64,000 bases of DNA, taken from NCBI RefSeq assembly GCF_014284305.1, contig NZ_JACOFW010000008.1, positions 91,156 through 155,155 on the forward strand, written 5' to 3'. The notes under the pieces are model-generated. The model was not told the origin of the DNA. It worked only from the letters and a program-made list of their open reading frames with translations, and did no database searches. The position numbers were made by a program, and so were the translations under genes. Positions within the stretch are counted from its first letter, which is position 1, and each line of letters begins with the position of its first letter. Source of the DNA: Affinundibacterium seohonense. GTDB taxonomy: Bacteria; Pseudomonadota; Gammaproteobacteria; Burkholderiales; Burkholderiaceae_D. Below, piece after piece: positions 27,539 to 36,658 of the stretch.

Positions 27539-28126
27539 CTATGGCAGCGCTCGCGGTGCATAACGATATCGATAGCCAGTCAACATCACACTGAGATCAC
27601 CGCTACTGACAGTGACGTCGATTTGTATGCAACCAGCGCCACAACTCTCTTGCTCTGTCACTGTGACTGAATAATTCTCCAAGCCTAGGATAACTTGCCC
27701 CTGCATATCTACAATTTTATCCTGCCCCGCCCCCATGCCCTTTCCCATTTTGAAGCCAGCATAATCGCCAACATTATCAAAACGTGGCACCGCATAGCGC
27801 GTTTCATTTCCGCTTGGTGCTAGCCCCTGTACTTCACTGGCACAATCGGCAGCACTATTGGCCGTCATTGCATTGGCATCATCAGGGTCGCAAAATGTGA
27901 ACGCCTGCAGTTGTATCTCTTCGAGCAAAGATTCTCCAATCGCTAAAGCCTGTTTTTCACGTAAAGGATCGGTACTGGCGATACTACTCAAATTCATGAT
28001 TCGAGTTACCCCAATCACAGCAATACTGACAATCAGCATAAATAAGATCAGTTCCACCAAGGTCACACCGACTTGCATCAGTCGTCGCTTGCTAACAGGA
28101 GACATAGAGACAGGCTTAATGCACAT
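27539..28126 (-). CDS. mshD: MSHA minor pilin MshD
   Basis: 195 residues from the ATG at 28126, which lies inside the end of mshC and has GGAG 7 bases before it; a longer frame without this context is rejected. Prepilin motif G/VTLVELILFMLIVSIAVIGV, Glu5 present. Minor pilin of the PulI/MshD type. Confidence 0.86.
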   Translation of the reverse strand: MCIKPVSMSPVSKRRLMQVGVTLVELILFMLIVSIAVIGVTRIMNLSSIASTDPLREKQALAIGESLLEEIQLQAFTFCDPDDANAMTANSAADCASEVQGLAPSGNETRYAVPRFDNVGDYAGFKMGKGMGAGQDKIVDMQGQVILGLENYSVTVTEQESCGAGCIQIDVTVSSGDLSVMLTGYRYRYAPRALP

Positions 28127-28610
28127 AGCCTGTCTCCGCTTCAATCCGAATTTGTCCAATTGTGGTCGCACCATCTTGATACAGCACGATAGCAATAGCC
28201 GCACCAGCTTGCCCCAAAGCGTCAAATGAAAACTGCCGAGAAACATCAAAACTCACACCCGTAGGCGCGGCTCTTTTAAACCAACTTTGATCTTCCGGTG
28301 ATAACACCGGGACGCCACCATCGCTACTGCAATCAAGATTCACTGGTGCATAAGTCAAGCAGACCAAGCCATTCACCTGATTGATTTGCACCCAGACTGG
28401 ACGACGTTGAGCAATCGCCGTCTTTTGCGCATAACGAATCATACTTTGCGTTTGGTCAAAGAAACCACGTGAATCAAACTCTGTCCGGCTCATAAACCTG
28501 GGAAGCGCAATGGCTGAGAGAATGCCGACAATCAGCATGACCATGATCAGTTCCACCATGGTAAAGCCCTGAATCGAAAGCAAGAAGCGGCGATGAAAAG
28601 GAGTTCGCAT
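28116..28610 (-). CDS. mshC: MSHA minor pilin MshC
   Basis: 164 residues from the ATG at 28610 (MRTPFHRRFLLSIQG). Prepilin site G/FTMVELIMVMLIVGILSAIALPRF with Glu5; GspH/PulH-like minor pilin with CLTYAPVNLDC as a probable disulfide pair. The gene overlaps mshD by 11 bp. Confidence 0.87.
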   Translation of the reverse strand: MRTPFHRRFLLSIQGFTMVELIMVMLIVGILSAIALPRFMSRTEFDSRGFFDQTQSMIRYAQKTAIAQRRPVWVQINQVNGLVCLTYAPVNLDCSSDGGVPVLSPEDQSWFKRAAPTGVSFDVSRQFSFDALGQAGAAIAIVLYQDGATTIGQIRIEAETGYVH

Positions 28611-28677
28611 CAGGAATACCAATAATCCAAGCGAAGGAATAAAACAGCAAGACCCGTAGGCTTTGTTCAAAATAATT

Positions 28678-28736
28678 CGGGTCTTACTATCAATCCTAGG
28701 CCGACGCTATCAACACAGATTTACAAGTAAAACCCG
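28678..28736 (-). other. Stem-loop between mshA and mshC
   Basis: CGGGTCTTACT (28678-28688) pairs with AGTAAAACCCG (28726-28736) across a 37-base loop, one G-U pair. It sits in the only 160-bp non-coding gap directly after the major pilin gene and on the mRNA is followed by a T-rich stretch; it may limit read-through or protect the mshA message. Confidence 0.4.
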
Positions 28737-28770
28737 CACCAGCACCAGCAATCACGCAACGGTCAAGCCG

Positions 28771-29229
28771 TTACGCGCAATTTGCTGCTGTCAGTCCAGC
28801 GCTGCTATAAGTTGGAGGCGATCCCGCGGCCACTGGCACAGTATAGGTGACCGCGCAAGCCGCATGATCGATATCAGATGACACGGTAAACACCGTCGCC
28901 GACGTCGTCGTCAAAACAAAATCAGGCGCCGCCAATCCAGCCGCAACGGGAATACCAGTTAAGTCAGTCGTCGGATAGCCGTTAGCCATCGGCAATAACG
29001 CTCCCTCCATAGTAATGGCGCTATTCAAAGCTAACTGCTGAGTCAATTGAATCGAACGGGCTAAAGCTGCGCCAGATTTCAAGGATGCCAGTGCACCATT
29101 CATTTTCGCAATGCGAGCTTCTGTTTGTAAAGCGGCAAATCGCGGTAGTGCATATGCCGACAACACCCCTAAAATAATAATCACGACGATCAACTCGATC
29201 AAAGTAAAACCAGCTTGTTGCTTGCGCAT
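28771..29229 (-). CDS. mshA: MSHA major pilin MshA
   Basis: 152 residues with a 7-residue leader cleaved at G/FTLIELIVVIIILGVLSAYALPRFA; Glu5 present. The rest is an Ala/Thr-rich globular type IVa pilin domain with a C-terminal disulfide pair (HAACAVTY and the Cys at the penultimate position). AGGAG lies 5 bases before the ATG, the best ribosome binding site of the cluster, as expected for the major subunit. Confidence 0.9.
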   Translation of the reverse strand: MRKQQAGFTLIELIVVIIILGVLSAYALPRFAALQTEARIAKMNGALASLKSGAALARSIQLTQQLALNSAITMEGALLPMANGYPTTDLTGIPVAAGLAAPDFVLTTTSATVFTVSSDIDHAACAVTYTVPVAAGSPPTYSSAGLTAANCA

Positions 29230-29379
29230 AGCGACTCCTAAAAAGTTGAACTACCTCGGATAAATATCAAGCTTAAATGAAAGCCACGTTAAGCCTAAAA
29301 TGCTTTGAGTACATCATATCAAACAATGTAAACAAGCTTAGTACTGATCCTGTACTTAGCCATGAAATACAACAAGCAC

Positions 29380-30609
29380 TTATCTTTTCAATGCTACTTT
29401 ACCAAGATCCCAAATCGGTAAGAAAATACCCAAAGCCAGCACTAAGACCATGATGCCGAGCGATACGATCAATATGGGTTCAATGTTCGCAGATAAGGAT
29501 TTCAATTCGTACTCCACCTCCCCCTCGTACATCAAGCCAATTTCATCCATCAATTCATCCAGGGCGCCGCTCTCTTCACCGACCGCGATCATTTGCAGCA
29601 CCACTGGTGTAAACACATTCGCAGCCGCAGCGGTACGCAATATGCTTTCACCGCGTTCAACGCCATCACGCATTTGTTCGACACGACTAGCAATAAAAGT
29701 ATTATCCACGGTACTAGCCACCACCGTTAAGGCCTGCACAATTGGCACCCCACTCCGACTCGATAACGCAAAGCTGCGGGCAAATCGTGCCAAGGTCGCT
29801 TTCAACACAATACGACCAAAAATCGGCGCCTGTAAAATCTGCCTATCCCACCAAAAACGTCCACCGCGGGTCGCTAAAAAACGGCGAAACGCAATCACAG
29901 CGAGACTACTCACACCCAGTAATAGCGGCCAATAATCAACAAAGAATTGTGACATCCCGAGTAAAAAACGGGTCATCAAGGGCAGCTGGGCATTGAAAGT
30001 GGCAAAGACTTTGGCAAACGCTGGAATCACCGCCACGTTCACAATAATGATCGCCAGCAGCATGACGATGATCACAAACATCGGATACCGCAATGCCGTT
30101 TTCACCCGATTGCGCATATCACGTTCGAACTCCATATGCTCAGACAAACGCAAAAAGATCATATCCAGGCGTCCGGTCATTTCACCGACTTTGACCATGC
30201 TAATAAAAAACATCGAAAACACATGTGGATGACGCCGCATTGCAGCAGACAATTCCCGTCCCGAATCAAGTGATTCACGCAGATCGCGTATGACTTCACG
30301 AAAAGCACGGCTCACGGCGGATTCCTGCAAACCTGTCAAACCCCGCATGATAGGGACACCGGCACGAATTAAGGTGTGTAATTGGTGGCTAAATAATTGC
30401 ACGTCCAATGCTTGCACTTTTTTATCCCACAAGCGCTGCCACCAAGTTAATTCCTGATTCCCAGAAGTCTGTTTGGTCAGCACAATCTGCACTGGAGAAA
30501 TACCGATAGCAAATAATTGTTTAGCGACCCAATCACTATCCGCACCTTCCATCACGCCTTCAACCAATTCACCATGCGAATTTCTGGCTTTATATGCAAA
30601 GAACGGCAT
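29380..30609 (-). CDS. mshG: MSHA inner-membrane platform protein MshG (PilC family)
   Basis: 409 residues, two T2SF/PilC domains and three transmembrane helices (about 168-190, 215-235 and 375-398). N-terminal FFAYKARNSHGELVEGVMEG is typical of the family. Overlaps nothing but follows mshE by 8 bp. Anchors the ATPase MshE and the pilin polymerisation platform. Confidence 0.93.
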   Translation of the reverse strand: MPFFAYKARNSHGELVEGVMEGADSDWVAKQLFAIGISPVQIVLTKQTSGNQELTWWQRLWDKKVQALDVQLFSHQLHTLIRAGVPIMRGLTGLQESAVSRAFREVIRDLRESLDSGRELSAAMRRHPHVFSMFFISMVKVGEMTGRLDMIFLRLSEHMEFERDMRNRVKTALRYPMFVIIVMLLAIIIVNVAVIPAFAKVFATFNAQLPLMTRFLLGMSQFFVDYWPLLLGVSSLAVIAFRRFLATRGGRFWWDRQILQAPIFGRIVLKATLARFARSFALSSRSGVPIVQALTVVASTVDNTFIASRVEQMRDGVERGESILRTAAAANVFTPVVLQMIAVGEESGALDELMDEIGLMYEGEVEYELKSLSANIEPILIVSLGIMVLVLALGIFLPIWDLGKVALKR

Positions 30610-30617
30610 GCTTTACC

Positions 30618-32321
30618 CTATTCATCAATTTGATTACTGATCCGCATTGCTTCACTGACTGTTGTCACGCCGCTCAACACCAGATCGATGGCGTACTTAC
30701 GCAAAGTCTTGCCACCCATCTGACGTTTTGCCACATCCATAAAGTAAGCATTGTCATCTGAATGAGCAGCGTCGACGACTGCTTTAGTCATTTCCAATAA
30801 TTCATAAACACCAATACGACCACGATAACCAGTACCATTACAGTGTCCACATCCGCGCCCGCTATAGTATTGATGCTGAGCTACCGTCTCCTGCATATCA
30901 ATGCTAAGCCATTCATGCTCAGACGTTGACAGACTATGGGGACTACGACAACTCTCGCAAACGACCCGCACCAGACGTTGCGCCAATACAGCTTGCAGAG
31001 AGCTACCCATCATATAGCGTGGCACACCCATATCTAACAAACGAAGTGGTGTACTGATCGCATCGTTCGTATGCAAAGTCGACAGAACCAAGTGTCCGGT
31101 CATCGCTGCACGCATACCAATTTGCGCAGTTTCTTGATCCCGCATTTCACCTAACAAAAGGATATCGGGATCTTGCCGCAAAGCGCCTCGCAAGACACGG
31201 GCAAAACTCAGGTCAATTTTTTCATTCACTTGCACTTGATTGACGCGGGGAAGACGATACTCGACTGGATCTTCCACGGTAATCAATTTACGGTCTTCCC
31301 GATTTAGTTCTGCCAGCGCACCATATAGTGTGGTGGTTTTACCGCTACCTGTCGGTCCTGTCACCAGCACTAAGCCATTCGGACGTTGAATAATGGCGCG
31401 AAAGCGCGCCAACATATCAGCAGGCATACCGATTTTGTCTAAATTTAAAATCCCACCACTCTGATTCAAAAGACGCATAACGACCGATTCACCATACTGC
31501 GTTGGCATGGTAGAGATACGTACATCGATCTGCTGTTGACGAACTTTGATGACAAAGCGACCATCTTGCGGTAAGCGTTTTTCGGAAATATCCATTTCCG
31601 AGATCAATTTCAAACGCAGCGCTAAAGCGCCTGCAATTTTCATATCCGCCTCGGTTTGCAGATGCAACATGCCATCAATGCGAAATCGGATTTGCAAACG
31701 TTTTTCTTGCGGCTCGATATGGATATCGGACGCTCTGACTTGAGTCGCGTCATCAAAAACAGACTGGAGCAATTTCACCACCGGGGCATCTTCTGCACCT
31801 GCGGTACTAACCAGCATGCCAAAATCAACATTGGCGTCGCTTAATTCTTGTTCAAGCTCGCGTGCCAGATCAGTAATGGTCTCAGTATGTCGGTACAAAT
31901 TATCAATGGCAGCAAGCAGATCATTTTCATTCACCACCGCCAAATAAATCACGCTTTTCAAAATGCGACTGATTTCATCATAGGCGAACAGATCTGTAGG
32001 GTCGACCATCGCCACTAGATAGGCACTATCACGCTGTTCCAACACGATGGCACGAAATCGTCGAGCTTGCAGTTCCGGTAATTTTTTAACGATATCCGCT
32101 TTGATGTTGTACTGCTTTAAATTGACAAAGCTAATGTTTAATTGCCGAGCCATTGCTTCGGAAATCTGATCTTCGGTGACAAATTTATTTTCAATAAACA
32201 AACGTCCCAATTTACGTCCAGTACGCTTTTGCTCGGACAAAGCAAATTGCAACTGATCTTCTGTTATCAGCTTTTGCTGCAACAAAATCTCACCCAATCG
32301 TATTTTTTCTGGTCGCCCCAT
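30618..32321 (-). CDS. mshE: MSHA pilus extension ATPase MshE, with MshEN c-di-GMP-binding domain
   Basis: 567 residues from the ATG at 32321, with GAGGACAGG upstream; a start four codons earlier is less likely. N-terminal MshEN domain has the two tandem motifs RLGEILLQQKLITEDQLQFAL and KLGRLFIENKFVTEDQISEAM (each RLG/KLG with the following helix), the c-di-GMP-binding pattern known from Vibrio MshE. C-terminal PilB/GspE ATPase has Walker A GPTGSGKTTTLYG, Walker B LLGEMRDQETAQI, and a Cys4 cluster (CESC...CGHC). First gene of the pilus operon. Ties pilus extension to c-di-GMP level. Confidence 0.94.
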   Translation of the reverse strand: MGRPEKIRLGEILLQQKLITEDQLQFALSEQKRTGRKLGRLFIENKFVTEDQISEAMARQLNISFVNLKQYNIKADIVKKLPELQARRFRAIVLEQRDSAYLVAMVDPTDLFAYDEISRILKSVIYLAVVNENDLLAAIDNLYRHTETITDLARELEQELSDANVDFGMLVSTAGAEDAPVVKLLQSVFDDATQVRASDIHIEPQEKRLQIRFRIDGMLHLQTEADMKIAGALALRLKLISEMDISEKRLPQDGRFVIKVRQQQIDVRISTMPTQYGESVVMRLLNQSGGILNLDKIGMPADMLARFRAIIQRPNGLVLVTGPTGSGKTTTLYGALAELNREDRKLITVEDPVEYRLPRVNQVQVNEKIDLSFARVLRGALRQDPDILLLGEMRDQETAQIGMRAAMTGHLVLSTLHTNDAISTPLRLLDMGVPRYMMGSSLQAVLAQRLVRVVCESCRSPHSLSTSEHEWLSIDMQETVAQHQYYSGRGCGHCNGTGYRGRIGVYELLEMTKAVVDAAHSDDNAYFMDVAKRQMGGKTLRKYAIDLVLSGVTTVSEAMRISNQIDE

Positions 32322-32636
32322 GCCTGTCCTCAATTCTATTTTTCTTCACTGAACTTCATTTGTCAGCATATTTGTCCGATTCGATTTTTACATTGCCTTC
32401 AATGGCTCAAGCTTGCAATTAACTCGACGGTTTACAATACCAATCACAGTGTCATCTTATTTGTGTGAATATGCAATTTTATGAACGCGATAGTCGAACC
32501 TTTTCGTACCATTAAATATGTGCAGAGAGGGTTTTGAGAAGACGCCGTCTGTGCTAGTCTTTCACACTAAGTTTAATCGATCTTGCGAGCCATTCGCTCA
32601 GCAATCGCCAGCACACTGATTCTATGGGAAAAACAC
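32322..32636. promoter_or_regulatory. Divergent promoter region between mshE and the moxR operon
   Basis: Intergenic, no gene. It should hold the main promoter of the MSHA operon (minus) and of the MoxR operon (plus). No confident -35/-10 pair was picked out by eye. Confidence 0.45.
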
Positions 32637-33557
32637 ATGTTTTCAAAAGTCCATGAGGTAGCAAAACAACTGAACCAAGTGATTATCGGTAAAGAACGAC
32701 AGATTCAACAAGCATTGGTGTGTTTATTGGGCGGTGGGCATTTGCTTATCGAAGATGTACCAGGGGTAGGTAAAACAACGCTTGCACACGCTCTGGCAAT
32801 TTCTTTGGGTTTACAGTTCAATCGATTGCAATTCACTTCTGACTTATTACCGACTGACGTCACTGGCGTATCCATTTTTGAACGCGAGAAGAATCAATTC
32901 GTATTTCATCCTGGTCCCATCTTCACTCAGGTTTTATTGGCAGATGAAATTAATCGTGCTACGCCAAAGACACAATCCGCTTTGCTCGAAGCGATGGAAG
33001 AGCAACAAGTGAGTACAGAAGGACAAACACGCCAGTTACCGCAACCTTTCTTTGTCATCGCTACGCAAAATCCTACACATCAAGTTGGGACTTTTTCACT
33101 ACCAGAATCGCAACTTGACCGCTTTCTTATGTGCGTTTCGCTCGGCTATCCCGACGCCGCTGCAGAACGCGCACTTTTGATGGGAGAAGACCGTCGTACG
33201 CTGTTAAAAACCCTGAGTGCGATTATGCGCCCCGAAGAATTAGTGACTGCGCAAGCCGCAGTCAGAAAAATTCATGCATCGCCGTCCCTAATTGACTACC
33301 TGCAAAAAATAGCGCAAAACACCCGTGAAGCAGGTATTTTTGCTGAGGGCATGAGTCCACGTGCCGCGATTGCACTTTTACAAGCCGCACGTGCCTGGTC
33401 CGCGCTAGAGGGGCGTGATCATGTTTTACCTGAAGACATACAAGCGGTGCTGGTTCCAGTCATTGCCCACCGCCTGAGACCACTCAAAGCAGTCAGCAGT
33501 AAAGCCAATGCCAGTGCAGATTTATTGACACAATTGATGTTGAAGATCGCGGTTTAG
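32637..33557 (+). CDS. MoxR-type AAA+ ATPase
   Basis: 306 residues from the ATG at 32637; a longer frame begins with a peptide unlike the family. Walker A GVGKTT, Walker B LLADEINRA, sensor 1 ATQNPTHQVGTFSLPESQLDRF, and the C-terminal lid (RAAIALLQAARAWSALEGRDHVLPEDI), all typical of MoxR. Chaperone-like ATPase, first gene of the MoxR-DUF58-transglutaminase operon. Confidence 0.93.
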   Translation: MFSKVHEVAKQLNQVIIGKERQIQQALVCLLGGGHLLIEDVPGVGKTTLAHALAISLGLQFNRLQFTSDLLPTDVTGVSIFEREKNQFVFHPGPIFTQVLLADEINRATPKTQSALLEAMEEQQVSTEGQTRQLPQPFFVIATQNPTHQVGTFSLPESQLDRFLMCVSLGYPDAAAERALLMGEDRRTLLKTLSAIMRPEELVTAQAAVRKIHASPSLIDYLQKIAQNTREAGIFAEGMSPRAAIALLQAARAWSALEGRDHVLPEDIQAVLVPVIAHRLRPLKAVSSKANASADLLTQLMLKIAV

Positions 33558-33603
33558 TTCATGATGCAAATTGCGCTGATGGAATCGACCAAGTAGCCAG
33601 ACC

Positions 33604-34602
33604 ATGCTGTATTTAAAAAAATTGAGAACCCAATTCAAACGTATCGTTCTGCTGGAAAAATCAGCGGAATCGGGCGAGGTCATCTTAAAGCAAAGGCGAG
33701 TATTTACCTTACCAAGTCGCGCGGGCTTGGCTTTTGTGCTATTGCTTGTCATGCTTTTTTTAACCTCGACCAACTACAATCTCAATCTGGGCTTTGGTAT
33801 GACTTACCTGCTGGCAGGCTTAGCTGCAGTAAATGCTCTATACACATTTAGGAATCTGGCATATTTACGTTTACAGGCGGGACAAGGCGAAAGCATCTTC
33901 GCGGGTGACGTTGCCGAATTTCCGATTCATATTAAGAATCCACAAAATTTGGATCGTTACGCCATCCACATCAATTTTTTACACGAACAAAGTCCAGAGC
34001 AAATTTTTGATGTCGGCGCAAACGACAGTCTAAGTATTAAATTACGTACGTTAAGTTCGCGGCGTGGCTACTTATCGTGCCCTAGAATCCGCTTACAAAC
34101 TTGGTTCCCGTTAGGACTGCTACGAGCATGGAGCACATGGTTGCCAGCGACTACAATCTTAGTTTTTCCATCCCCAGAGGCGACACCACCACCTCTGCCG
34201 GTTGGTATTGATAATGCTAGCGACAACAATAGTTCACAGAGCACAGGCCATGAAGACTTTGCCGGCGTGCGCAGCTATCAATCTGGAGATCCGTTCAAAC
34301 ACTTATCTTGGAAACATATAGCCCGCGTTGACCTCGATGCAGGTGGCGCACTAATTTCCAAACAGTTCGCAGGGGCAAGCGGCGGTGAAGTCTGTCTGGA
34401 TTTCGCCCTAATATCTTCGCAAATCGATCTAGAATTGCGCTTATCGCGTATGACAAGCTGGATTTTAGAAGCCGAACGCCAACAACTGGATTACGGTTTT
34501 AAACTGGGCAACCTCAATTTTTCACCAGCTCAGGGTGAAATCCATCGCAACACTTGCCTGACCGCTCTCGCCACCTATGGCCTGGATCAACACCATGCTT
34601 AA
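33604..34602 (+). CDS. DUF58 domain protein
   Basis: 332 residues. Two transmembrane helices near the N-terminus (about 40-72), a beta-sandwich segment, and the DUF58 core GVRSYQSGDPFKHLSWKHIAR (Asp in SGDPF). The DUF58 fold resembles a von Willebrand A domain. It lies between moxR and the transglutaminase gene, the usual order of this conserved module. The last 8 bases overlap the next gene's start at 34595. Confidence 0.88.
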   Translation: MLYLKKLRTQFKRIVLLEKSAESGEVILKQRRVFTLPSRAGLAFVLLLVMLFLTSTNYNLNLGFGMTYLLAGLAAVNALYTFRNLAYLRLQAGQGESIFAGDVAEFPIHIKNPQNLDRYAIHINFLHEQSPEQIFDVGANDSLSIKLRTLSSRRGYLSCPRIRLQTWFPLGLLRAWSTWLPATTILVFPSPEATPPPLPVGIDNASDNNSSQSTGHEDFAGVRSYQSGDPFKHLSWKHIARVDLDAGGALISKQFAGASGGEVCLDFALISSQIDLELRLSRMTSWILEAERQQLDYGFKLGNLNFSPAQGEIHRNTCLTALATYGLDQHHA

Positions 34603-36658
34603 TCGACTCAAGACCAAATTGCGTGATGAGCTGGGAAGTCGATCACAACTAGCTTTTGCCAACGATAAACGCAATACTTTAATCCTAGTCTTTGCTTGCA
34701 TTTTGGTAATACTTAACCATATCAACAATTTATTCGCATGGATTAGCATCAGCACCCTCAGTGTCATGCTGTGGCGAGTCTGGCTGACAGTGCGCGGCAG
34801 ACAACTTCCTTCTCGATGGGTATTATTACCAATTGCTGTAGCACTGATGGCTGGTATCTTCTGGCAATTTCGCAGCTTCTTTGGACGCGAAACCGGAGTC
34901 GCCATGTTGGTATTACTGTTGTCTTGCAAAATGCTGGAGATGCATGCCAAACGTGACCTGTTTGTGGTTCTATTTTTGGGCTTTTTTTTACTATTGGCCA
35001 GCTTCTTCGAATCGCAAAGCATCGCAACTGCGATGCAAGTGGCGGTCGCGGCTTTCGCTCTATTGCTTGCACAAGTCAGCTTTCAATACCATGAAAAAAT
35101 CCCTAGCCTTTGGCAACGCGCAAAGCTAGTCATCGTTATGCTTGCTATCGCAACCCCGATCACCGTACTGAGCTTCTTTCTATTCCCAAGGATTCAAGGG
35201 CCACTCTGGGGCTTACCTGGCGATGCCAATACCGCCAGATCTGGGCTATCGACATCGATGTCACCTGGCAATATCAGCAAATTGGCGATGTCGGAAGAAT
35301 TGGTTTTCCGGGTCAACTTCTTAAACAAAGTTCCTGAAAAATCACAACTCTATTGGCGCGCCGTAGTCTTGAGTAATTTCGATGGCCGCCAGTGGCGGCA
35401 AGGTCGTGATTACAGTACAAAAGAAGGACGTGACTTAGAAGTATCAGGAGATCCCATTTCCCAAGAAATCACGCTGGAACCGAGCGGTACCCACTACCTA
35501 TTTGGTCTAGACAGTGTGCTCAAACGCCCGTTCTTGGAAGGTAAGCTAGCGGGCATTAATTCGAATGGCGAGCTATTTAGTGACGAGGGTATTAATAATC
35601 GGGTGCGTTACCGGGTTCAATCCTATCTCAACTACAAGCTCAACTCCCATGCTGATCCACAATATTTACAGACGTATTTAAGCTTGCCATACAACTTTAA
35701 TCCACTTACAAGAAATTTTGCACAAGACATTCGACAACGCTATTCAGACCAAAAGTCTCAGATCGATGCAGTTTTAAGTTTCTTCCGAAATGAACAATTT
35801 TTTTATACGCTTGAGCCTCCACTTTTGGGGCGCAATAGCGTCGATGACTTTCTGTTCAATACGCGAGCTGGCTTTTGCGAGCATTACTCCAGTGCTTTTG
35901 TCGTAGTAATGCGGGCACTTGGTATTCCTGCCAGAGTCGTAACGGGCTACCAAGGCGGTACGCTCAATACCCAAGATCAGTTTTACGAAGTTCGCCAATC
36001 CGATGCCCATGCTTGGGCCGAGGTTTGGCTTGCTGAAAAAGGCTGGGTGAGAGTCGATCCCACGGCTTCGGTTGCACCTGAACGTATTTCACAAAATCTC
36101 AAAGCGACTCAATCCAACACTGGATTTGCAAGTATGGTCGGTGATTTAATCAATGAAAATGCATTTAGCCGAGAAATGCGGATGCGCTGGAGCGCAATTA
36201 ATAACTCTTGGAATCAATGGATCTTAAATTACAACCAAACACGCCAATCTCAACTGCTAGATAATTTAGGTTTCAACGGCATAGACTGGGAAAAAACTCT
36301 ATTAACTATCTTTGCAATCGGTCTCATTACGATCGCGAGTTTGGCACTCCCTCTACTACGCCGATCAAAGAAATTGCCCTTGTATGAAAGACTGTACGTA
36401 AATCTTTGCGACAAGCTCGCAAAGAAAGGCATGCCACGTGCCCCTCATGAAGGGCCGAGTGACTATCTACAGAGACTACAATCAAAGATAGATGCTCAAG
36501 AATTTACTTCGTTGCGAGATTTTTTTGAACTCTACATTGCGATAAAATACGGCAAACTCAGCCAGAGCCATGCCGCAAAGCCGTTTGCACAGACCACAGA
36601 CATTCAAACTCTGCGCAGCCATCTAAAAAATATCCAAATTTCCAGAAGATTATCTTGA
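34595..36658 (+). CDS. Transglutaminase-like membrane protein (TgpA family, DUF3488)
   Basis: 687 residues from the ATG at 34595 (MLNRLKTKL); a start six codons upstream inside the DUF58 gene is less likely. Several N-terminal transmembrane helices (DUF3488), a periplasmic transglutaminase core with catalytic Cys in TRAGFCEHYSSAFVVVMR, His in DAHAWAEVW and Asp in GWVRVDPTA, a further transmembrane helix and a C-terminal cytoplasmic DUF4129-like tail. TgpA is essential in Pseudomonas aeruginosa; a cell-envelope role is likely. Stop codon overlaps the TTG start of the next gene. Confidence 0.9.
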   Translation: MLNRLKTKLRDELGSRSQLAFANDKRNTLILVFACILVILNHINNLFAWISISTLSVMLWRVWLTVRGRQLPSRWVLLPIAVALMAGIFWQFRSFFGRETGVAMLVLLLSCKMLEMHAKRDLFVVLFLGFFLLLASFFESQSIATAMQVAVAAFALLLAQVSFQYHEKIPSLWQRAKLVIVMLAIATPITVLSFFLFPRIQGPLWGLPGDANTARSGLSTSMSPGNISKLAMSEELVFRVNFLNKVPEKSQLYWRAVVLSNFDGRQWRQGRDYSTKEGRDLEVSGDPISQEITLEPSGTHYLFGLDSVLKRPFLEGKLAGINSNGELFSDEGINNRVRYRVQSYLNYKLNSHADPQYLQTYLSLPYNFNPLTRNFAQDIRQRYSDQKSQIDAVLSFFRNEQFFYTLEPPLLGRNSVDDFLFNTRAGFCEHYSSAFVVVMRALGIPARVVTGYQGGTLNTQDQFYEVRQSDAHAWAEVWLAEKGWVRVDPTASVAPERISQNLKATQSNTGFASMVGDLINENAFSREMRMRWSAINNSWNQWILNYNQTRQSQLLDNLGFNGIDWEKTLLTIFAIGLITIASLALPLLRRSKKLPLYERLYVNLCDKLAKKGMPRAPHEGPSDYLQRLQSKIDAQEFTSLRDFFELYIAIKYGKLSQSHAAKPFAQTTDIQTLRSHLKNIQISRRLS

